A stretch of DNA of 33,828 bases from NCBI GenBank assembly GCA_021151485.1, contig JAGKXB010000024.1, forward strand, positions 1 through 33,828, given 5' to 3'. This stretch comes from Oxalobacteraceae bacterium (GTDB lineage Bacteria; Pseudomonadota; Gammaproteobacteria; Burkholderiales; Burkholderiaceae_D). A model generated the notes under the pieces. The model was not told the DNA's origin, did not search any database, and saw only the letters and a program-made list of their open reading frames with translations. Every line of letters starts with the position of its first letter. The first letter of the stretch is position 1. Made by a program: the position numbers and the translations under genes. Shown here one piece after another: positions 1 through 9,234 of the stretch.

Positions 1-27
1 ATATTTTTGTTATTGTATGGAGAGAAG

Positions 28-666
28 TTGAATAATTATCCACATCCTATTATTGCTCGTGAAGGTTGGCGCTATTTGAGCCTGGTGTTTGCGCTGGCTT
101 TGCTCATGACTTATTTGATCGGCGTTTGGTCGACTCCGTTTTGGATTATTGCGTTATTTGTATTGCAGTTCTTTCGTGATCCCGCACGTGTTATCCCGCA
201 AGCACAAAATGTTGTGTTGTCGCCAGCAGATGGTCGTATTGTGGTGGTTGAGAAAGTCCAAGATCCTTACGCTAATCGAGAAGCGCTGAAAATCAGTGTA
301 TTTATGAATGTTTTTAACGTGCATTCCAATCGTTCACCAGTTGATGGGAGGATTGAAAATATTCAATATTTTCCTGGTAAGTTTGTGAATGCCGATCTTG
401 ATAAAGCCTCTCTGGAAAATGAACGAAATGTCTTAATTATTAAGACAAACAACAATCAGATTGTGACTTGTGTACAGGTTGCGGGATTGATCGCACGTCG
501 CATTCTTTGCTATGTCAAGCCTGGTGATGTGCTGACGCGCGGGCAGCGTTATGGCTTTATTCGCTTCGGTTCAAGAGTAGATGTCTATTTGCCGTTGACT
601 GCGACGCCTAAAGTGATTGTTGGTGACAAAGTATCGGCAACAACATCGATTCTGGCTGAGTTTTGA
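28..666 (+). CDS. psd: Phosphatidylserine decarboxylase proenzyme, short form
   Basis: Converts phosphatidylserine to phosphatidylethanolamine at the inner membrane, using a pyruvoyl group made by self-cleavage. The 212-residue product matches the short bacterial Psd class. It has the N-terminal [10 protein letters not shown] block, a hydrophobic stretch at about residues 15-45, FFRDP, the SPADGRIV and [18 protein letters not shown] blocks, and the processing site RFGSR with the Gly181-Ser182 bond as the expected cleavage point. The frame is open upstream to a TTG at 7, but homologues start at the NNYPHPII block. I therefore chose TTG at 28, with GGAGA at 19-23 just upstream; the spacing is short, so the start is uncertain by a few codons. 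It is followed after 52 bases by pssA, which makes its substrate, so the two are probably cotranscribed. The family assignment is firm. Confidence 0.93.
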   Translation: MNNYPHPIIAREGWRYLSLVFALALLMTYLIGVWSTPFWIIALFVLQFFRDPARVIPQAQNVVLSPADGRIVVVEKVQDPYANREALKISVFMNVFNVHSNRSPVDGRIENIQYFPGKFVNADLDKASLENERNVLIIKTNNNQIVTCVQVAGLIARRILCYVKPGDVLTRGQRYGFIRFGSRVDVYLPLTATPKVIVGDKVSATTSILAEF

Positions 667-718
667 GGGCTTGATTTTTAATGTTTTTGTTATCCGCGTT
701 GCTTTAAGAGGGATTGAT

Positions 719-1606
719 ATGGCAACTTTTCAGCGTCGCAAAGTCAAAAATAAAGCTGCACTTTTTTCCAAGACGCAACGTGTCAAAAAGTTTCCTTTGA
801 ATTATTCAAAGTGGAATAAGGATGAGCGTCCGACTCGTCCTTTGTTATTTCAGCGCCGTGGTATTTATTTATTACCTAATGCGTTTACAACTGCGGCATT
901 GTTTTGTGGCTTTTATGCCATTGTGATGGCGATGAATCATAAATTTGATCATGCCAGCATCGCTATTTTTATTGCTATGGTTTTGGATAGCATAGACGGT
1001 CGCGTTGCACGCTTGACGCATACTCAAAGTGAGTTTGGTGCGCAATACGATAGTTTGTCAGATATGGTGTCGTTTGGTGCTGCTCCTGCTTTGGTTGTCT
1101 ATCAATGGTCTTTGCTGAGTATGGGTAAACTTGGCTGGCTGGCAGCATTTGTTTATTGTGCTGGTGCTGCGCTTCGTTTAGCGCGTTTTAATGCCAATAT
1201 TGCTGTGGTGGATAAGCGTTATTTTCAAGGACTACCTAGTCCTGCTGCGGCAGCTTTGGTGGCGGGTTTTGTTTTGCTGATGGACGATTTGCGTTGGGCA
1301 GGTGCGGATCTGCGCTGGTTTTCGTGGATTATTACTTTATATGCTGGTTTGACGATGGTCAGTAATGTGCCTTTTTATAGTTTCAAAGATATTAATTTTC
1401 GGAAATCCGTTCCTTTCATTGCTGCGTTTTTGATGGTGCTGGCATTCGTTGTGGTTGCCAGTGATGCGCCTAAGGTGTTGTTTGGTTTGTTTGTGTTATA
1501 CGGTTTATCTGGTTATGGTGTGTTTATTTTGCGATGGATTAAAGGGCATTCGGTCAGTATTGTGCAGACTGAAGCGCAGTCGTTAGATAAAAGTAAATGT
1601 GACTAA
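719..1606 (+). CDS. pssA: CDP-diacylglycerol--serine O-phosphatidyltransferase
   Basis: Makes phosphatidylserine from CDP-diacylglycerol and serine in the inner membrane, and so feeds Psd encoded just upstream. The 295-residue protein carries the CDP-alcohol phosphatidyltransferase signature: Asp90, then Asp93-Gly94, Ala97-Arg98, Gly107, Asp111 and Asp115. This lies between several hydrophobic segments, in the order expected of the membrane-embedded type II enzyme. About 47 basic residues-rich positions precede the first membrane segment, a cytoplasmic tail typical of betaproteobacterial members. The frame extends upstream to 617 but would overlap psd; ATG at 719 is preceded by AAGAGGGA and starts at a natural N-terminus. 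leuA follows after 36 bases, an order common in Burkholderiales. Confidence 0.95.
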   Translation: MATFQRRKVKNKAALFSKTQRVKKFPLNYSKWNKDERPTRPLLFQRRGIYLLPNAFTTAALFCGFYAIVMAMNHKFDHASIAIFIAMVLDSIDGRVARLTHTQSEFGAQYDSLSDMVSFGAAPALVVYQWSLLSMGKLGWLAAFVYCAGAALRLARFNANIAVVDKRYFQGLPSPAAAALVAGFVLLMDDLRWAGADLRWFSWIITLYAGLTMVSNVPFYSFKDINFRKSVPFIAAFLMVLAFVVVASDAPKVLFGLFVLYGLSGYGVFILRWIKGHSVSIVQTEAQSLDKSKCD

Positions 1607-1642
1607 TTGATTTATTGATATCGTTTTATTTTTAAGGAAAGC

Positions 1643-3193
1643 ATGATGTCTAGGCAGTCAAACAAACTGATTATTTTTGATACTACGTTGCGTGATGGCG
1701 AACAATCGCCAGGTGCATCAATGAGTAAAGATGAAAAAATCAGTATTGCCAAGCAACTGGAGCGGATGCGCGTGGATGTGATTGAGGCAGGTTTTGCTGC
1801 TGCATCTCCGGGTGATTTTGAGGCAATCAGGGCAATTTCTGGCATCGTAAAAGATTCCACCATCTGTTCATTAGCACGTGCCAATGAGCGCGATATTGCA
1901 CGTGCAGCAGAAGCACTGGAATCTGCCGCGAGAAAACGGATACATACTTTCTTAGCAACCTCACCATTGCATATGGAAATGAAGTTGCGTATGACGCCAG
2001 AAAACGTGCTTGAGCACGCTAAATGCGCAGTACGTTTTGCACGTCAGTTTACAGATGACATCGAATTTAGCGCAGAAGATGCTAGTCGTTCTGAGGTCGA
2101 TTTTTTGTGTCGCGTGATTGAAGCAGTAATTGAAGAAGGTGCTACTACAATTAATTTTCCCGACACGGTTGGTTATGCTGTCCCTGAGCTGTACGGCAAT
2201 ATGATTAAAACTTTGCGTGAACGTATTCCCAATTCTGATAAAGCAATTTGGTCCGTACATTGTCATAATGATCTTGGTATGGCGGTGGCGAATTCCTTAG
2301 CTGGAGTGATGATAGGTGGCGCACGTCAGGTGGAGTGCACTATCAATGGTTTAGGTGAGCGTGCAGGTAATACCGCGCTGGAAGAAATTGTCATGGCAAT
2401 CAAAACGCGCAAAGATTATTTTAAACTGGATGTGTCGATTGACACCATGCAGATTGTGCCAGCTTCTAAGCTCGTTTCGCATATCACGGGTTTTCCTGTG
2501 CAACCAAATAAGGCGATTGTGGGTGCGAATGCTTTTGCTCATGCCTCAGGTATTCATCAGGATGGCATCTTAAAAGCACGTGAAACCTATGAAATTATGC
2601 GTGCCGAAGATGTAGGTTGGACTGCCAATAAAATCGTCTTGGGTAAACTATCTGGCCGTAATGCATTCAAACAACGTTTGCAAGAGCTTGGCATTACGCT
2701 TGAGAATGAATCGGATATCAATGCGGCTTTTGTTCGTTTTAAAGAATTGGCTGATCGTAAGGCAGAAATTTTTGATGAAGATATCGTGGCATTGGTATCA
2801 GATGAAAAGCAGTCACAGGCGAATGAACAATATCGTTTTATTTCCTTATCCCAGCATTCGGAGACGGGTAGTAAACCGGTATCAAACGTTGTGTTTTCAA
2901 TTGCGGGTACTGAGGTTAATTGTCAAGGTGAGGGCAATGGCCCGGTCGATGCAACTGTCAATGCGATTGAATCAAAAGCGCAAAGTGGAGCGGAACTCGT
3001 CTTGTTTTCTGTTAATGCTATTACAACTGGAACGCAATCTCAAGGTGAAGTCACTATGCGCTTATCAAAAGCCGGTCGTGTGGTGAATGGGGTAGGTGCT
3101 GATCCTGATATTGTTGTGGCAGCAGCTAAAGCTTATTTGTCCGCCTTGAACAAACTTCATTCTGGAGTTGAGAAGTTAAATCCCCAGTTGTGA
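1643..3193 (+). CDS. leuA: 2-isopropylmalate synthase
   Basis: Condenses acetyl-CoA with 2-oxoisovalerate, the first committed step of leucine synthesis. The 516-residue protein has the DRE-TIM metallolyase start [12 protein letters not shown] (residues 13-24), the metal-binding SVHCHND with His206 and His208, the [19 protein letters not shown] block, and a C-terminal LeuA regulatory domain from about 390 onward ([12 protein letters not shown], the leucine feedback region in this family). Full length is usual. Two in-frame ATGs lie at 1643 and 1646. AAGGA at 1634-1638 is better spaced for 1646, so the true protein may be one residue shorter. It probably belongs to a psd-pssA-leuA transcript. 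Its stop codon is part of a promoter for rpsO. Confidence 0.96.
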   Translation: MMSRQSNKLIIFDTTLRDGEQSPGASMSKDEKISIAKQLERMRVDVIEAGFAAASPGDFEAIRAISGIVKDSTICSLARANERDIARAAEALESAARKRIHTFLATSPLHMEMKLRMTPENVLEHAKCAVRFARQFTDDIEFSAEDASRSEVDFLCRVIEAVIEEGATTINFPDTVGYAVPELYGNMIKTLRERIPNSDKAIWSVHCHNDLGMAVANSLAGVMIGGARQVECTINGLGERAGNTALEEIVMAIKTRKDYFKLDVSIDTMQIVPASKLVSHITGFPVQPNKAIVGANAFAHASGIHQDGILKARETYEIMRAEDVGWTANKIVLGKLSGRNAFKQRLQELGITLENESDINAAFVRFKELADRKAEIFDEDIVALVSDEKQSQANEQYRFISLSQHSETGSKPVSNVVFSIAGTEVNCQGEGNGPVDATVNAIESKAQSGAELVLFSVNAITTGTQSQGEVTMRLSKAGRVVNGVGADPDIVVAAAKAYLSALNKLHSGVEKLNPQL

Positions 3194-3199
3194 TATAAT
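3191..3199 (+). promoter_or_regulatory. Extended -10 promoter element for rpsO-pnp
   Basis: The sequence TGATATAAT is a perfect extended -10 (TGn followed by TATAAT at 3194-3199). Its TG belongs to the TGA stop codon of leuA. A weak TTGAGA lies at 3168-3173, but with 20 bases of spacing it is a poor -35, which is acceptable for an extended -10 promoter. Transcription would start near 3206 and give a leader of about 100 bases before rpsO. This is a sequence-based prediction. Confidence 0.6.
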
Positions 3200-3302
3200 C
3201 TCGGGTCTTGTTGTGTGGTTCAAATTTAACGCATCAAGAGATTTTTATTAATCACGGTACAAGGGGTTGCGACTCCGTGTGCCGCACGTAAAAGGTATAT
3301 TT

Positions 3303-3572
3303 ATGTCAGTTAGTAAATCAGATAAAGCCGCCATTGTTTCTGACAATGCGCGCGGGCAAAACGATACGGGTTCTCCAGAAGTACAAGTGGCTTTATTGAC
3401 CGCTCGTATCAATGATTTGAACAATCACTTTAAAGCACATGTAAAAGATCATCATTCACGCCGTGGTCTGATCATGATGGTCAATCGTCGTAAGAGCTTG
3501 CTTGCTTACCTCAAAGGTAAAGATGTCAATCGTTACCGCGATTTGATTGCTAAACTTGGTTTGCGTAAATAA
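3303..3572 (+). CDS. rpsO: 30S ribosomal protein S15
   Basis: Primary 16S rRNA-binding protein of the small-subunit platform. The 89-residue product has the full S15 pattern: [32 protein letters not shown] and the basic C-terminal block [28 protein letters not shown]. The frame is open back to 3267, but ATG at 3303 gives the canonical [12 protein letters not shown] start, with AAAGG at about 3291. It is followed by a hairpin and then pnp, the classical rpsO-pnp arrangement, in which read-through and RNA processing set pnp levels in other bacteria. Confidence 0.97.
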   Translation: MSVSKSDKAAIVSDNARGQNDTGSPEVQVALLTARINDLNNHFKAHVKDHHSRRGLIMMVNRRKSLLAYLKGKDVNRYRDLIAKLGLRK

Positions 3573-3631
3573 TTATTTATATTTAATTAATTACTAAGTA
3601 TTCTTTGTTGCGCTTTTGTTGTTGAAAATAA

Positions 3632-3665
3632 AAATGCCTGCGTTAGAAAACTGACGCAGGCATTT
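3632..3665 (+). terminator. Hairpin between rpsO and pnp, likely terminator or processing site
   Basis: A 12-bp perfect stem (AAATGCCTGCGT at 3632-3643 with ACGCAGGCATTT at 3654-3665) extends inward by three more pairs, including one T-G wobble, to an AAAA loop. The T-rich tail on the plus strand is interrupted (TTTGTCGTTTT), so termination may be partial and allow read-through to pnp. The opposite-strand tail is richer in T. Confidence 0.7.
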
Positions 3666-3760
3666 GTCGTTTTATAGATTTCTCGTTGTTTAAGTTTCAA
3701 TGAATGCCATGGTGGACGACAGCACCTGAAAATCTGTCGGAAAAAATAAAGGAAATACGC

Positions 3761-5926
3761 ATGTTTAATAAGGTTACAAAAACTTTTCAGTACGGCCAAC
3801 ATCAAGTAACGCTTGAAACTGGTGAGATAGCACGTCAAGCTTCTGGTGCTGTCATGGTGTCGATTGGCGATACAGTAGTACTCGCTACCGTTGTGGCGCG
3901 TGAAGATGTGAAACCTGGGCAGGATTTTTTCCCATTAACTGTTGATTACCTTGAAAAAACCTACGCTGCGGGCCGTATTCCAGGCGGATTTTTTAAACGT
4001 GAAGGTCGTCCTTCTGAAAAAGAGACCTTAACTTCCCGTTTGATCGATAGACCGTTACGTCCATTGTTCCCAGAGGGCTATTTGAACGAAGTTCAAATCA
4101 TTATTCATGTTTTGTCAGTTGATCCTGAAATTGATCCAGACATCGCAGCAATGATTGGTGCTTCTGCTGCGTTGTGCGTCTCCGGTGTGCCATTCAATGG
4201 CCCTATCGGCGCTGCACGAGTAGGTTATATCAACAACGAATATGTATTAAATCCAAGCATGACTCAATTGCTAGAGTCACAAATGAATTTGGTCGTTGCT
4301 GGTACTGAAACAGCGGTGTTGATGGTTGAGTCGGAAGCAGAGCAACTGTCTGAAGAAATCATGCTGGGCGCTGTGGTCTTTGGCCATGATCAAATGAAAA
4401 CGGTGATTGACGCTATTCATGATTTGGTGCGTGATGGTGGTAAGCCAGAAGTCGAATGGAGTCCTGCGCCTAAGAATGAGCCTTTGATTGCAGCAGTTAC
4501 TAGCGTTGCAGAGCCATTGTTACGTGCTGCTTATCAAATTAGAGAAAAACAAGCACGTAGTTCCAAAATTAAAGAAGCAGTGGCAATCGTTTCCGCTACT
4601 TTGGCAGAGCAAGCTACTGCACGCGGTGAGTCCGCACCTGAGAGTGCTGAAGTTGGCAATATTTTGTTTGAATTAGAAGCAAAGATTGTGCGTTCACAAA
4701 TTTTGGAAGGCGAGCCACGTATTGATGGTCGTGATACACGCACTGTTCGTCCAATTTCAATCCGTACCAGCGTTTTACCACGTACTCATGGTTCGGCCTT
4801 GTTTACCCGTGGTGAAACACAGGCGTTGGTAGTCGCGACCTTGGGGACTGCACGTGATAATCAAAAAATTGACGCATTGACAGGTGAGCAAACTGATACG
4901 TTTATGTTGCACTACAACATGCCGCCATTTGCCACTGGTGAAACAGGTCGTGTTGGTACACCAAAACGGCGTGAAATCGGCCATGGCCGTCTTGCTAAAC
5001 GTGCATTGATTGCCGCTTTGCCAGCGCAAGATGAATTCAGCTATGCGATGCGTTTGGTTTCTGAAATTACGGAGTCGAATGGTTCTTCTTCTATGGCCTC
5101 GGTTTGTGGTGGTTGTTTGGCATTGATGGATGCTGGTGTGCCAATGAAGGCGCATGTTGCCGGGATCGCTATGGGGTTGATCAAAGAAGGTGGCAAATTT
5201 GCTGTGTTAACGGATATCTTGGGTGATGAAGATCACTTGGGTGATATGGATTTCAAGGTGGCAGGTACGGCTGGTGGTATTACTGCATTGCAGATGGATA
5301 TCAAGATTCAAGGTATTACTAAAGAAATCATGCAAATTGCATTGGCACAAGCTAAAGAAGGCCGTATGCATATTCTTGGTAAGATGCAGGAAGCGGTGCC
5401 ACACGTTAAAACCGAATTGTCTGATTTTGCACCACGTTTGATTACGATCAAAATCAATCCGGAAAAAATTCGTGATGTGATTGGTAAAGGCGGTGCAGTA
5501 ATTCGTGCTTTAACAGAAGAGACTGGTACGCAAATTGATATCAGTGATGAAGGTGTGGTTACTATCGCTTCTGTTGATGCTGCTGCAGGTCAAGAAGCCA
5601 AACGTCGTATTGAGGAATTGACCGCATCCGTTGAAATTGGCAAAATTTATGAAGGTACGGTGCTGAAATTATTGGATTTTGGTGCGATTGTTCAAATTAT
5701 TCCAGGTAAAGATGGATTGTTGCATATCAGCCAAATTGCCAACGAGCGCGTGAGTGCTGTGACTGATTATTTGCAAGAAGGTCAAAAAGTACGCGTCAAA
5801 GTCTTGGAAACCGATGATCGTGGTCGTTTGAAGTTATCCATGAAAGCGGCAGTTGCTGAAGAAAATCCAGCTGAAGTAGCAGTGGAGCAGGAGCAACAAC
5901 AGCAACAACAGCAACAACAGCAATAA
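3761..5926 (+). CDS. pnp: Polyribonucleotide nucleotidyltransferase (PNPase)
   Basis: Phosphorolytic 3'-5' exoribonuclease and part of the RNA degradosome. The 721-residue protein has, in order, a first RNase PH domain ([20 protein letters not shown]), the helical linker, a second RNase PH domain with catalytic acids in [11 protein letters not shown] (Asp489 and Asp495, equivalent to the E. coli pair 486/492), a KH domain (IGKGG at 574-578) and an S1 domain (about 628-698). The start at 3761 has AAAGGAAA upstream; the frame runs open to 3704, but that extension lacks family support. The oddity is the C-terminus, which ends in ten consecutive glutamines from a DNA tandem repeat, where relatives have a short acidic or basic tail. 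Confidence 0.97.
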   Translation: MFNKVTKTFQYGQHQVTLETGEIARQASGAVMVSIGDTVVLATVVAREDVKPGQDFFPLTVDYLEKTYAAGRIPGGFFKREGRPSEKETLTSRLIDRPLRPLFPEGYLNEVQIIIHVLSVDPEIDPDIAAMIGASAALCVSGVPFNGPIGAARVGYINNEYVLNPSMTQLLESQMNLVVAGTETAVLMVESEAEQLSEEIMLGAVVFGHDQMKTVIDAIHDLVRDGGKPEVEWSPAPKNEPLIAAVTSVAEPLLRAAYQIREKQARSSKIKEAVAIVSATLAEQATARGESAPESAEVGNILFELEAKIVRSQILEGEPRIDGRDTRTVRPISIRTSVLPRTHGSALFTRGETQALVVATLGTARDNQKIDALTGEQTDTFMLHYNMPPFATGETGRVGTPKRREIGHGRLAKRALIAALPAQDEFSYAMRLVSEITESNGSSSMASVCGGCLALMDAGVPMKAHVAGIAMGLIKEGGKFAVLTDILGDEDHLGDMDFKVAGTAGGITALQMDIKIQGITKEIMQIALAQAKEGRMHILGKMQEAVPHVKTELSDFAPRLITIKINPEKIRDVIGKGGAVIRALTEETGTQIDISDEGVVTIASVDAAAGQEAKRRIEELTASVEIGKIYEGTVLKLLDFGAIVQIIPGKDGLLHISQIANERVSAVTDYLQEGQKVRVKVLETDDRGRLKLSMKAAVAEENPAEVAVEQEQQQQQQQQQQ
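5894..5923 (+). repeat. 9-bp tandem repeat coding the PNPase polyglutamine tail
   Basis: Three exact copies of CAACAACAG (5894-5902, 5903-5911, 5912-5920) plus CAA precede the TAA stop. They encode Gln712-Gln721. The exact 9-base period, rather than random CAA/CAG choice, points to recent slippage or duplication. Confidence 0.9.
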
Positions 5927-5947
5927 TTCAATAGTTTAGATTCAAAT

Positions 5948-5984
5948 AAAAATCGCCCAAGCTTGTAACTTGGGCGATTTTTTT
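5948..5984. terminator. Bidirectional terminator between convergent pnp and phoH
   Basis: A perfect 14-bp stem (5948-5961 pairing with 5969-5982) encloses a 7-base loop. The core is ATCGCCCAAG with CTTGGGCGAT. A run of seven T follows on the plus strand (5978-5984) and a matching A run lies on the other side, so it can end transcripts from both strands. It serves pnp from the left and the long minus-strand operon ending with phoH from the right. Confidence 0.9.
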
Positions 5985-6043
5985 ATGGGAATTATTTACG
6001 TTGCTTATGTTTTTTTAACATAAAGTCACTAGGAGTTACTTTG

Positions 6044-7711
6044 TCACAATACATCGCTGGCATGATCCGCCAAGCGTGAGCGCTCACCTCTGGCGAGCGT
6101 AACATGACCGCTATGCGCCCATCCTTTAAAGCGATCAACTACATAAGTTAAACCACTTGATCCTTCTGTGAGGTAAGGGGTATCGATCTGCGCAATATTG
6201 CCAAGGCAAATAATTTTGGTGCCAGGGCCAGCACGTGTGACTAGTGTTTTGACTTGTTTTGGCGTTAAATTTTGTGCTTCATCAATAATCAAAAACTTGT
6301 TCACAAACGTGCGACCACGCATGAAGTTGAGTGATTTGATTTTGATGCGAGACCGAATCAAATCCTGAGTTGCCGCACGTCCCCATTCACCTGCCTCAGT
6401 ATCGGATTTGTTCAAGACTTCCAGGTTGTCATCAAATGCGCCCATCCATGGCGACATTTTTTCTTCTTCTGTACCAGGTAGGAAGCCAATATCTTCTCCT
6501 ACCGGGACAGTGACGCGGGTGACGATGATTTCGTTGTAGAGTTTGCTTTCCAAAACTTGGGCTAAACCTGCTGCTAGTGCTAAAAGGGTTTTTCCAGTAC
6601 CAGCCTGGCCTAACAAAGTGACGAAATCACAATCTGGATTCATCAACAAATTTAACGCAAAATTTTGCTCACGATTACGTGCAGTGACTCCCCACACATT
6701 GTTTTTTGTATGGCTATAGTCACGCAAGGTTTGAATGACCGCAGTTTTGTCCTGAATTTGTTTGACCTGGCCATAAAAAGACGCTTCGCCTTCTGGTTCC
6801 AAGTAAATAAATTGATTAATCAGCAGCGATGGCACCATGGGGCCAGTAATGCGATAAAACGTGGCACTGTTGCCATTTTTATTTTCTTGCCATGACTCTA
6901 TGCCTTTGCCATGTTTTTGCCAAAAATCATTTGGCAATCGCACGACACCGGTGTAAAGCAAATCCGTGTCTTCCAGCACGTGATCATTGAAATAATCTTC
7001 CGCGGATAAGCCCAAGGCACGCGCTTTGATGCGCATATTGATATCTTTTGAAACCAGTACGATGGATTTTCCCGGTAATTCTGCTTCTAAAGCGCGTACT
7101 ACACCGAGAATTTGGTTGTCTGCTTTACCGATAGGCAAGCCTTCTGGCAGTACAACGTTTTGTAATTTGGTTTGGAAGAATAGGCGTCCTTTGGCATCCT
7201 TATTGCCTAATTTAGATAAAAGGATGCCAGTTTCGATGGCTTGATCGTCAATATCACCAACCAGTGCATCTAAGGAGCGCGATACTTGTCTGGCGTTGCG
7301 TGCTACTTCAGACATGCCTTTTTTATGATTATCTAGTTCTTCTAGCGTCATCATGGGCAAATAAACATCGTGCTCTTCGAATCGAAATAAAGAGGATGGA
7401 TCGTGCATCAGGACATTGGTGTCGAGTACGAATAACTTGTCGTCGCTTGCTTTATTAGCTTTCGGTATTGTTGGTTTGGTGTCTGTGCTTGTGTTGATGC
7501 TTACGTCTTTTGTTATTGTTGCTTTATTGACTTGGCTTGCTTTTGGTTTGCTCACTTTGGGAGTTTTAGTAGTCGATGTTGGTGCTGGAGCTACAGCCAC
7601 AGCTACAGTCGTCGCTTTTGTCGTTTTGCTTGATTTAAGCGTATTGGATTTTGGATAATCTTGTGGAGACAATAACGCAGCTGGTTTGGTGGGTATTTTT
7701 GGCAGTGGCAT
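6044..7711 (-). CDS. PIN domain and PhoH-like ATPase
   Basis: A PIN-PhoH (PhoH2/YlaK-type) protein of 555 residues. Family members couple a PIN ribonuclease domain to a PhoH RNA-stimulated ATPase. After a low-complexity tail rich in Thr, Lys, Ala and Ser (about residues 20-90), the PIN domain begins with LFVLDTNVLMHDP (Asp97) and has further acidic residues at Glu124-Glu125, Asp199 and Asp223. The ATPase domain has Walker A GQAGTGKT (368-375) and Walker B LIIDEAQN (474-481). It is the last gene of the minus-strand run, 12 bases after bcp, and ends at the shared terminator. The cellular substrate is unknown. A role in RNA metabolism is inferred from the domains. Confidence 0.93.
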   Translation of the reverse strand: MPLPKIPTKPAALLSPQDYPKSNTLKSSKTTKATTVAVAVAPAPTSTTKTPKVSKPKASQVNKATITKDVSINTSTDTKPTIPKANKASDDKLFVLDTNVLMHDPSSLFRFEEHDVYLPMMTLEELDNHKKGMSEVARNARQVSRSLDALVGDIDDQAIETGILLSKLGNKDAKGRLFFQTKLQNVVLPEGLPIGKADNQILGVVRALEAELPGKSIVLVSKDINMRIKARALGLSAEDYFNDHVLEDTDLLYTGVVRLPNDFWQKHGKGIESWQENKNGNSATFYRITGPMVPSLLINQFIYLEPEGEASFYGQVKQIQDKTAVIQTLRDYSHTKNNVWGVTARNREQNFALNLLMNPDCDFVTLLGQAGTGKTLLALAAGLAQVLESKLYNEIIVTRVTVPVGEDIGFLPGTEEEKMSPWMGAFDDNLEVLNKSDTEAGEWGRAATQDLIRSRIKIKSLNFMRGRTFVNKFLIIDEAQNLTPKQVKTLVTRAGPGTKIICLGNIAQIDTPYLTEGSSGLTYVVDRFKGWAHSGHVTLARGERSRLADHASDVL

Positions 7712-7723
7712 GAGAACCTCAAT

Positions 7724-8197
7724 TTAAAAATTTTTTACAAAATTTAAGACGTCGTCGACGTGATTGGCAACCCTTATTCCACGCCATTCTTTCACCAGTT
7801 TTCCTGTAGCGTCAATCAAAAACGTACTGCGCTCGATGCCGTAGACTTGCTTTCCATACATATTTTTCAATTTGATGGTCTGAAATAATTTACAGACAAT
7901 TTCATCGACATCAGAAATGAGTTCAAACGGAAGTCCCAACTTTGCTTTGAAGTTTTCATGCGAGCGTATGCTATCGCGACTAATACCAAAAATGACGGTG
8001 TTGGCGGATAAAAACTCTGGATGAACGTCACGGAAAGCAATGTTTTCACTGGTGCAACCGGGGGTGTTGTCTTTGGGGTAAAAGAACAGTAGGACATTTT
8101 TTCCTTTGTAATCAGATAGTTGGAAGGTTTCTCCTCCTGTCATTGCAGCAGAAAAGTCTGGAGCGATTGCATCTGGTGTGAGTAGGTTGTCAGCCAT
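7724..8197 (-). CDS. bcp: Peroxiredoxin of the BCP/PrxQ family
   Basis: Thiol-dependent reduction of hydrogen and organic peroxides in the cytoplasm. The 157-residue protein has the AhpC/TSA fold motifs FYPKDNTPGCTSE with peroxidatic Cys48. The resolving cysteine found five residues later in many BCPs is absent (Ile53); the only other cysteine is Cys102. It is therefore a one-Cys or atypical two-Cys member. It lies 17 bases after arnD and 12 before phoH, so it probably rides on the same transcript. Family assignment is firm; the redox partner cannot be read from sequence. Confidence 0.93.
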   Translation of the reverse strand: MADNLLTPDAIAPDFSAAMTGGETFQLSDYKGKNVLLFFYPKDNTPGCTSENIAFRDVHPEFLSANTVIFGISRDSIRSHENFKAKLGLPFELISDVDEIVCKLFQTIKLKNMYGKQVYGIERSTFLIDATGKLVKEWRGIRVANHVDDVLNFVKNF

Positions 8198-8214
8198 AGT
8201 GGATTTTCCAGTTT

Positions 8215-9180
8215 TTAATTTTGGACCATCAATTCACCTGATCGTCCTGGTAACGTACCCCAGTCCATATTGTGAACAGGCAATGTCGTATCTTTTATTG
8301 CGTGGTAATACTCTGCCATTGAGATTAAATCGTAGGATTGCGCTTTCCATCCTATGAGCAATTGCTCAAAAAGCGGTGCCAGCTTTTGTCCTTCAAGTTC
8401 TGCATGTAATGTGTAGACATGATGGCGCACGTTGCCAGCAGCATCACTGATAGGATTTGGATTGCTTAATTTCAACAAGGTGGCGACGATATTCGATTCA
8501 TCAACCAATTCGCCATCAATGTGACACCCAAGCAACTCATCCATAGTGGGTAATGTTGTGGGCAGTTGGATGCAGGATAGAGTTTTATCTTGCATTTTGA
8601 TGCGATAGGGGCCCGCTTCAGGATGTAACAAAGCCCCTTGTTTATCAAGCATGGCTCGTCCATCGGACGAATAAGCAATACCAAACTCATCTAGTTGCAT
8701 TAATGCGTAAGGATTCATTTGCCAACCAGCTGCGCCATGGGTGGGAGCGGCTTGTCCAAATATTTCTTGATAGCGCTGGTAAGCACGCTGCATGGTCTTT
8801 TGCGTCCAGTTGGCATCACGCCAGCGTACGTGATCTTGCCATACTGTGTGATCCCAGGTATGAATGCCGCACTCAAAACCGGCTTCTTTTACCTGACGCA
8901 TTTGGTCTACGCACTTTTTTCCTATGTCTGGGCCTGGTAATAAGGTGCCGTACATCAGTGTTTTGAAGCCGTAATGTTCAATGACGGATGTGCGTGCTAT
9001 TTTCTTAAAAAATCCCGGGCGAAAAGCACGCCGTAAAGCCCAGCCAGTGTGATCTGGGCCGAGAGAAAACAAAAACGTGGCATTGACTTGATGTTTTTGT
9101 AGCAAGCGCACCAAATTAGGTACGCCTTCACGTGTGCCGCGATAAGTATCAACGTCAATTTTTAGGGTGAGTAATGGCAT
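8215..9180 (-). CDS. arnD: 4-deoxy-4-formamido-L-arabinose-phosphoundecaprenol deformylase
   Basis: Removes the formyl group from undecaprenyl-phosphate-Ara4FN, giving undecaprenyl-phosphate-Ara4N ready for flipping. The 321-residue protein is a NodB-type polysaccharide deacetylase with the ArnD pattern: LKIDVDTYRGTREGVP at the N-terminus (catalytic and metal Asp), HTWDHTVWQDHVRW (metal-binding His region), and the YTLHAELEG block near the C-terminus. The start at 9180 fits the family N-terminus. It lies 45 bases downstream of the ArnA-type decarboxylase gene and 17 before bcp. Length and motifs are normal. Confidence 0.94.
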   Translation of the reverse strand: MPLLTLKIDVDTYRGTREGVPNLVRLLQKHQVNATFLFSLGPDHTGWALRRAFRPGFFKKIARTSVIEHYGFKTLMYGTLLPGPDIGKKCVDQMRQVKEAGFECGIHTWDHTVWQDHVRWRDANWTQKTMQRAYQRYQEIFGQAAPTHGAAGWQMNPYALMQLDEFGIAYSSDGRAMLDKQGALLHPEAGPYRIKMQDKTLSCIQLPTTLPTMDELLGCHIDGELVDESNIVATLLKLSNPNPISDAAGNVRHHVYTLHAELEGQKLAPLFEQLLIGWKAQSYDLISMAEYYHAIKDTTLPVHNMDWGTLPGRSGELMVQN

Positions 9181-9212
9181 TTATGTAAGGGTAAAAAGCC
9201 CTTGTATTAGAT

Positions 9213-9234
9213 ATTAATCAACTAATTAATCAAC
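9213..9234 (-). repeat. 12-bp tandem duplication spanning the stop codon of the decarboxylase gene
   Basis: ATTAATCAAC occurs at 9213-9222 and again at 9225-9234, a 12-base period. On the coding strand this duplicates the Val-Asp-stop codons, leaving a second in-frame VD-stop directly after the real one. Confidence 0.75.

Noticed and set aside
617..718. N-terminal extension of pssA from an upstream start
   Set aside because: It overlaps the end of psd and lacks family support; ATG 719 has a good ribosome-binding site.
7416..7658. Plus-strand open frame coding a Val/Leu-rich 80-residue product
   Set aside because: It is a shadow of the low-complexity N-terminus of the PhoH-like gene; hydrophobicity follows from the complement of Thr/Lys/Ala codons.
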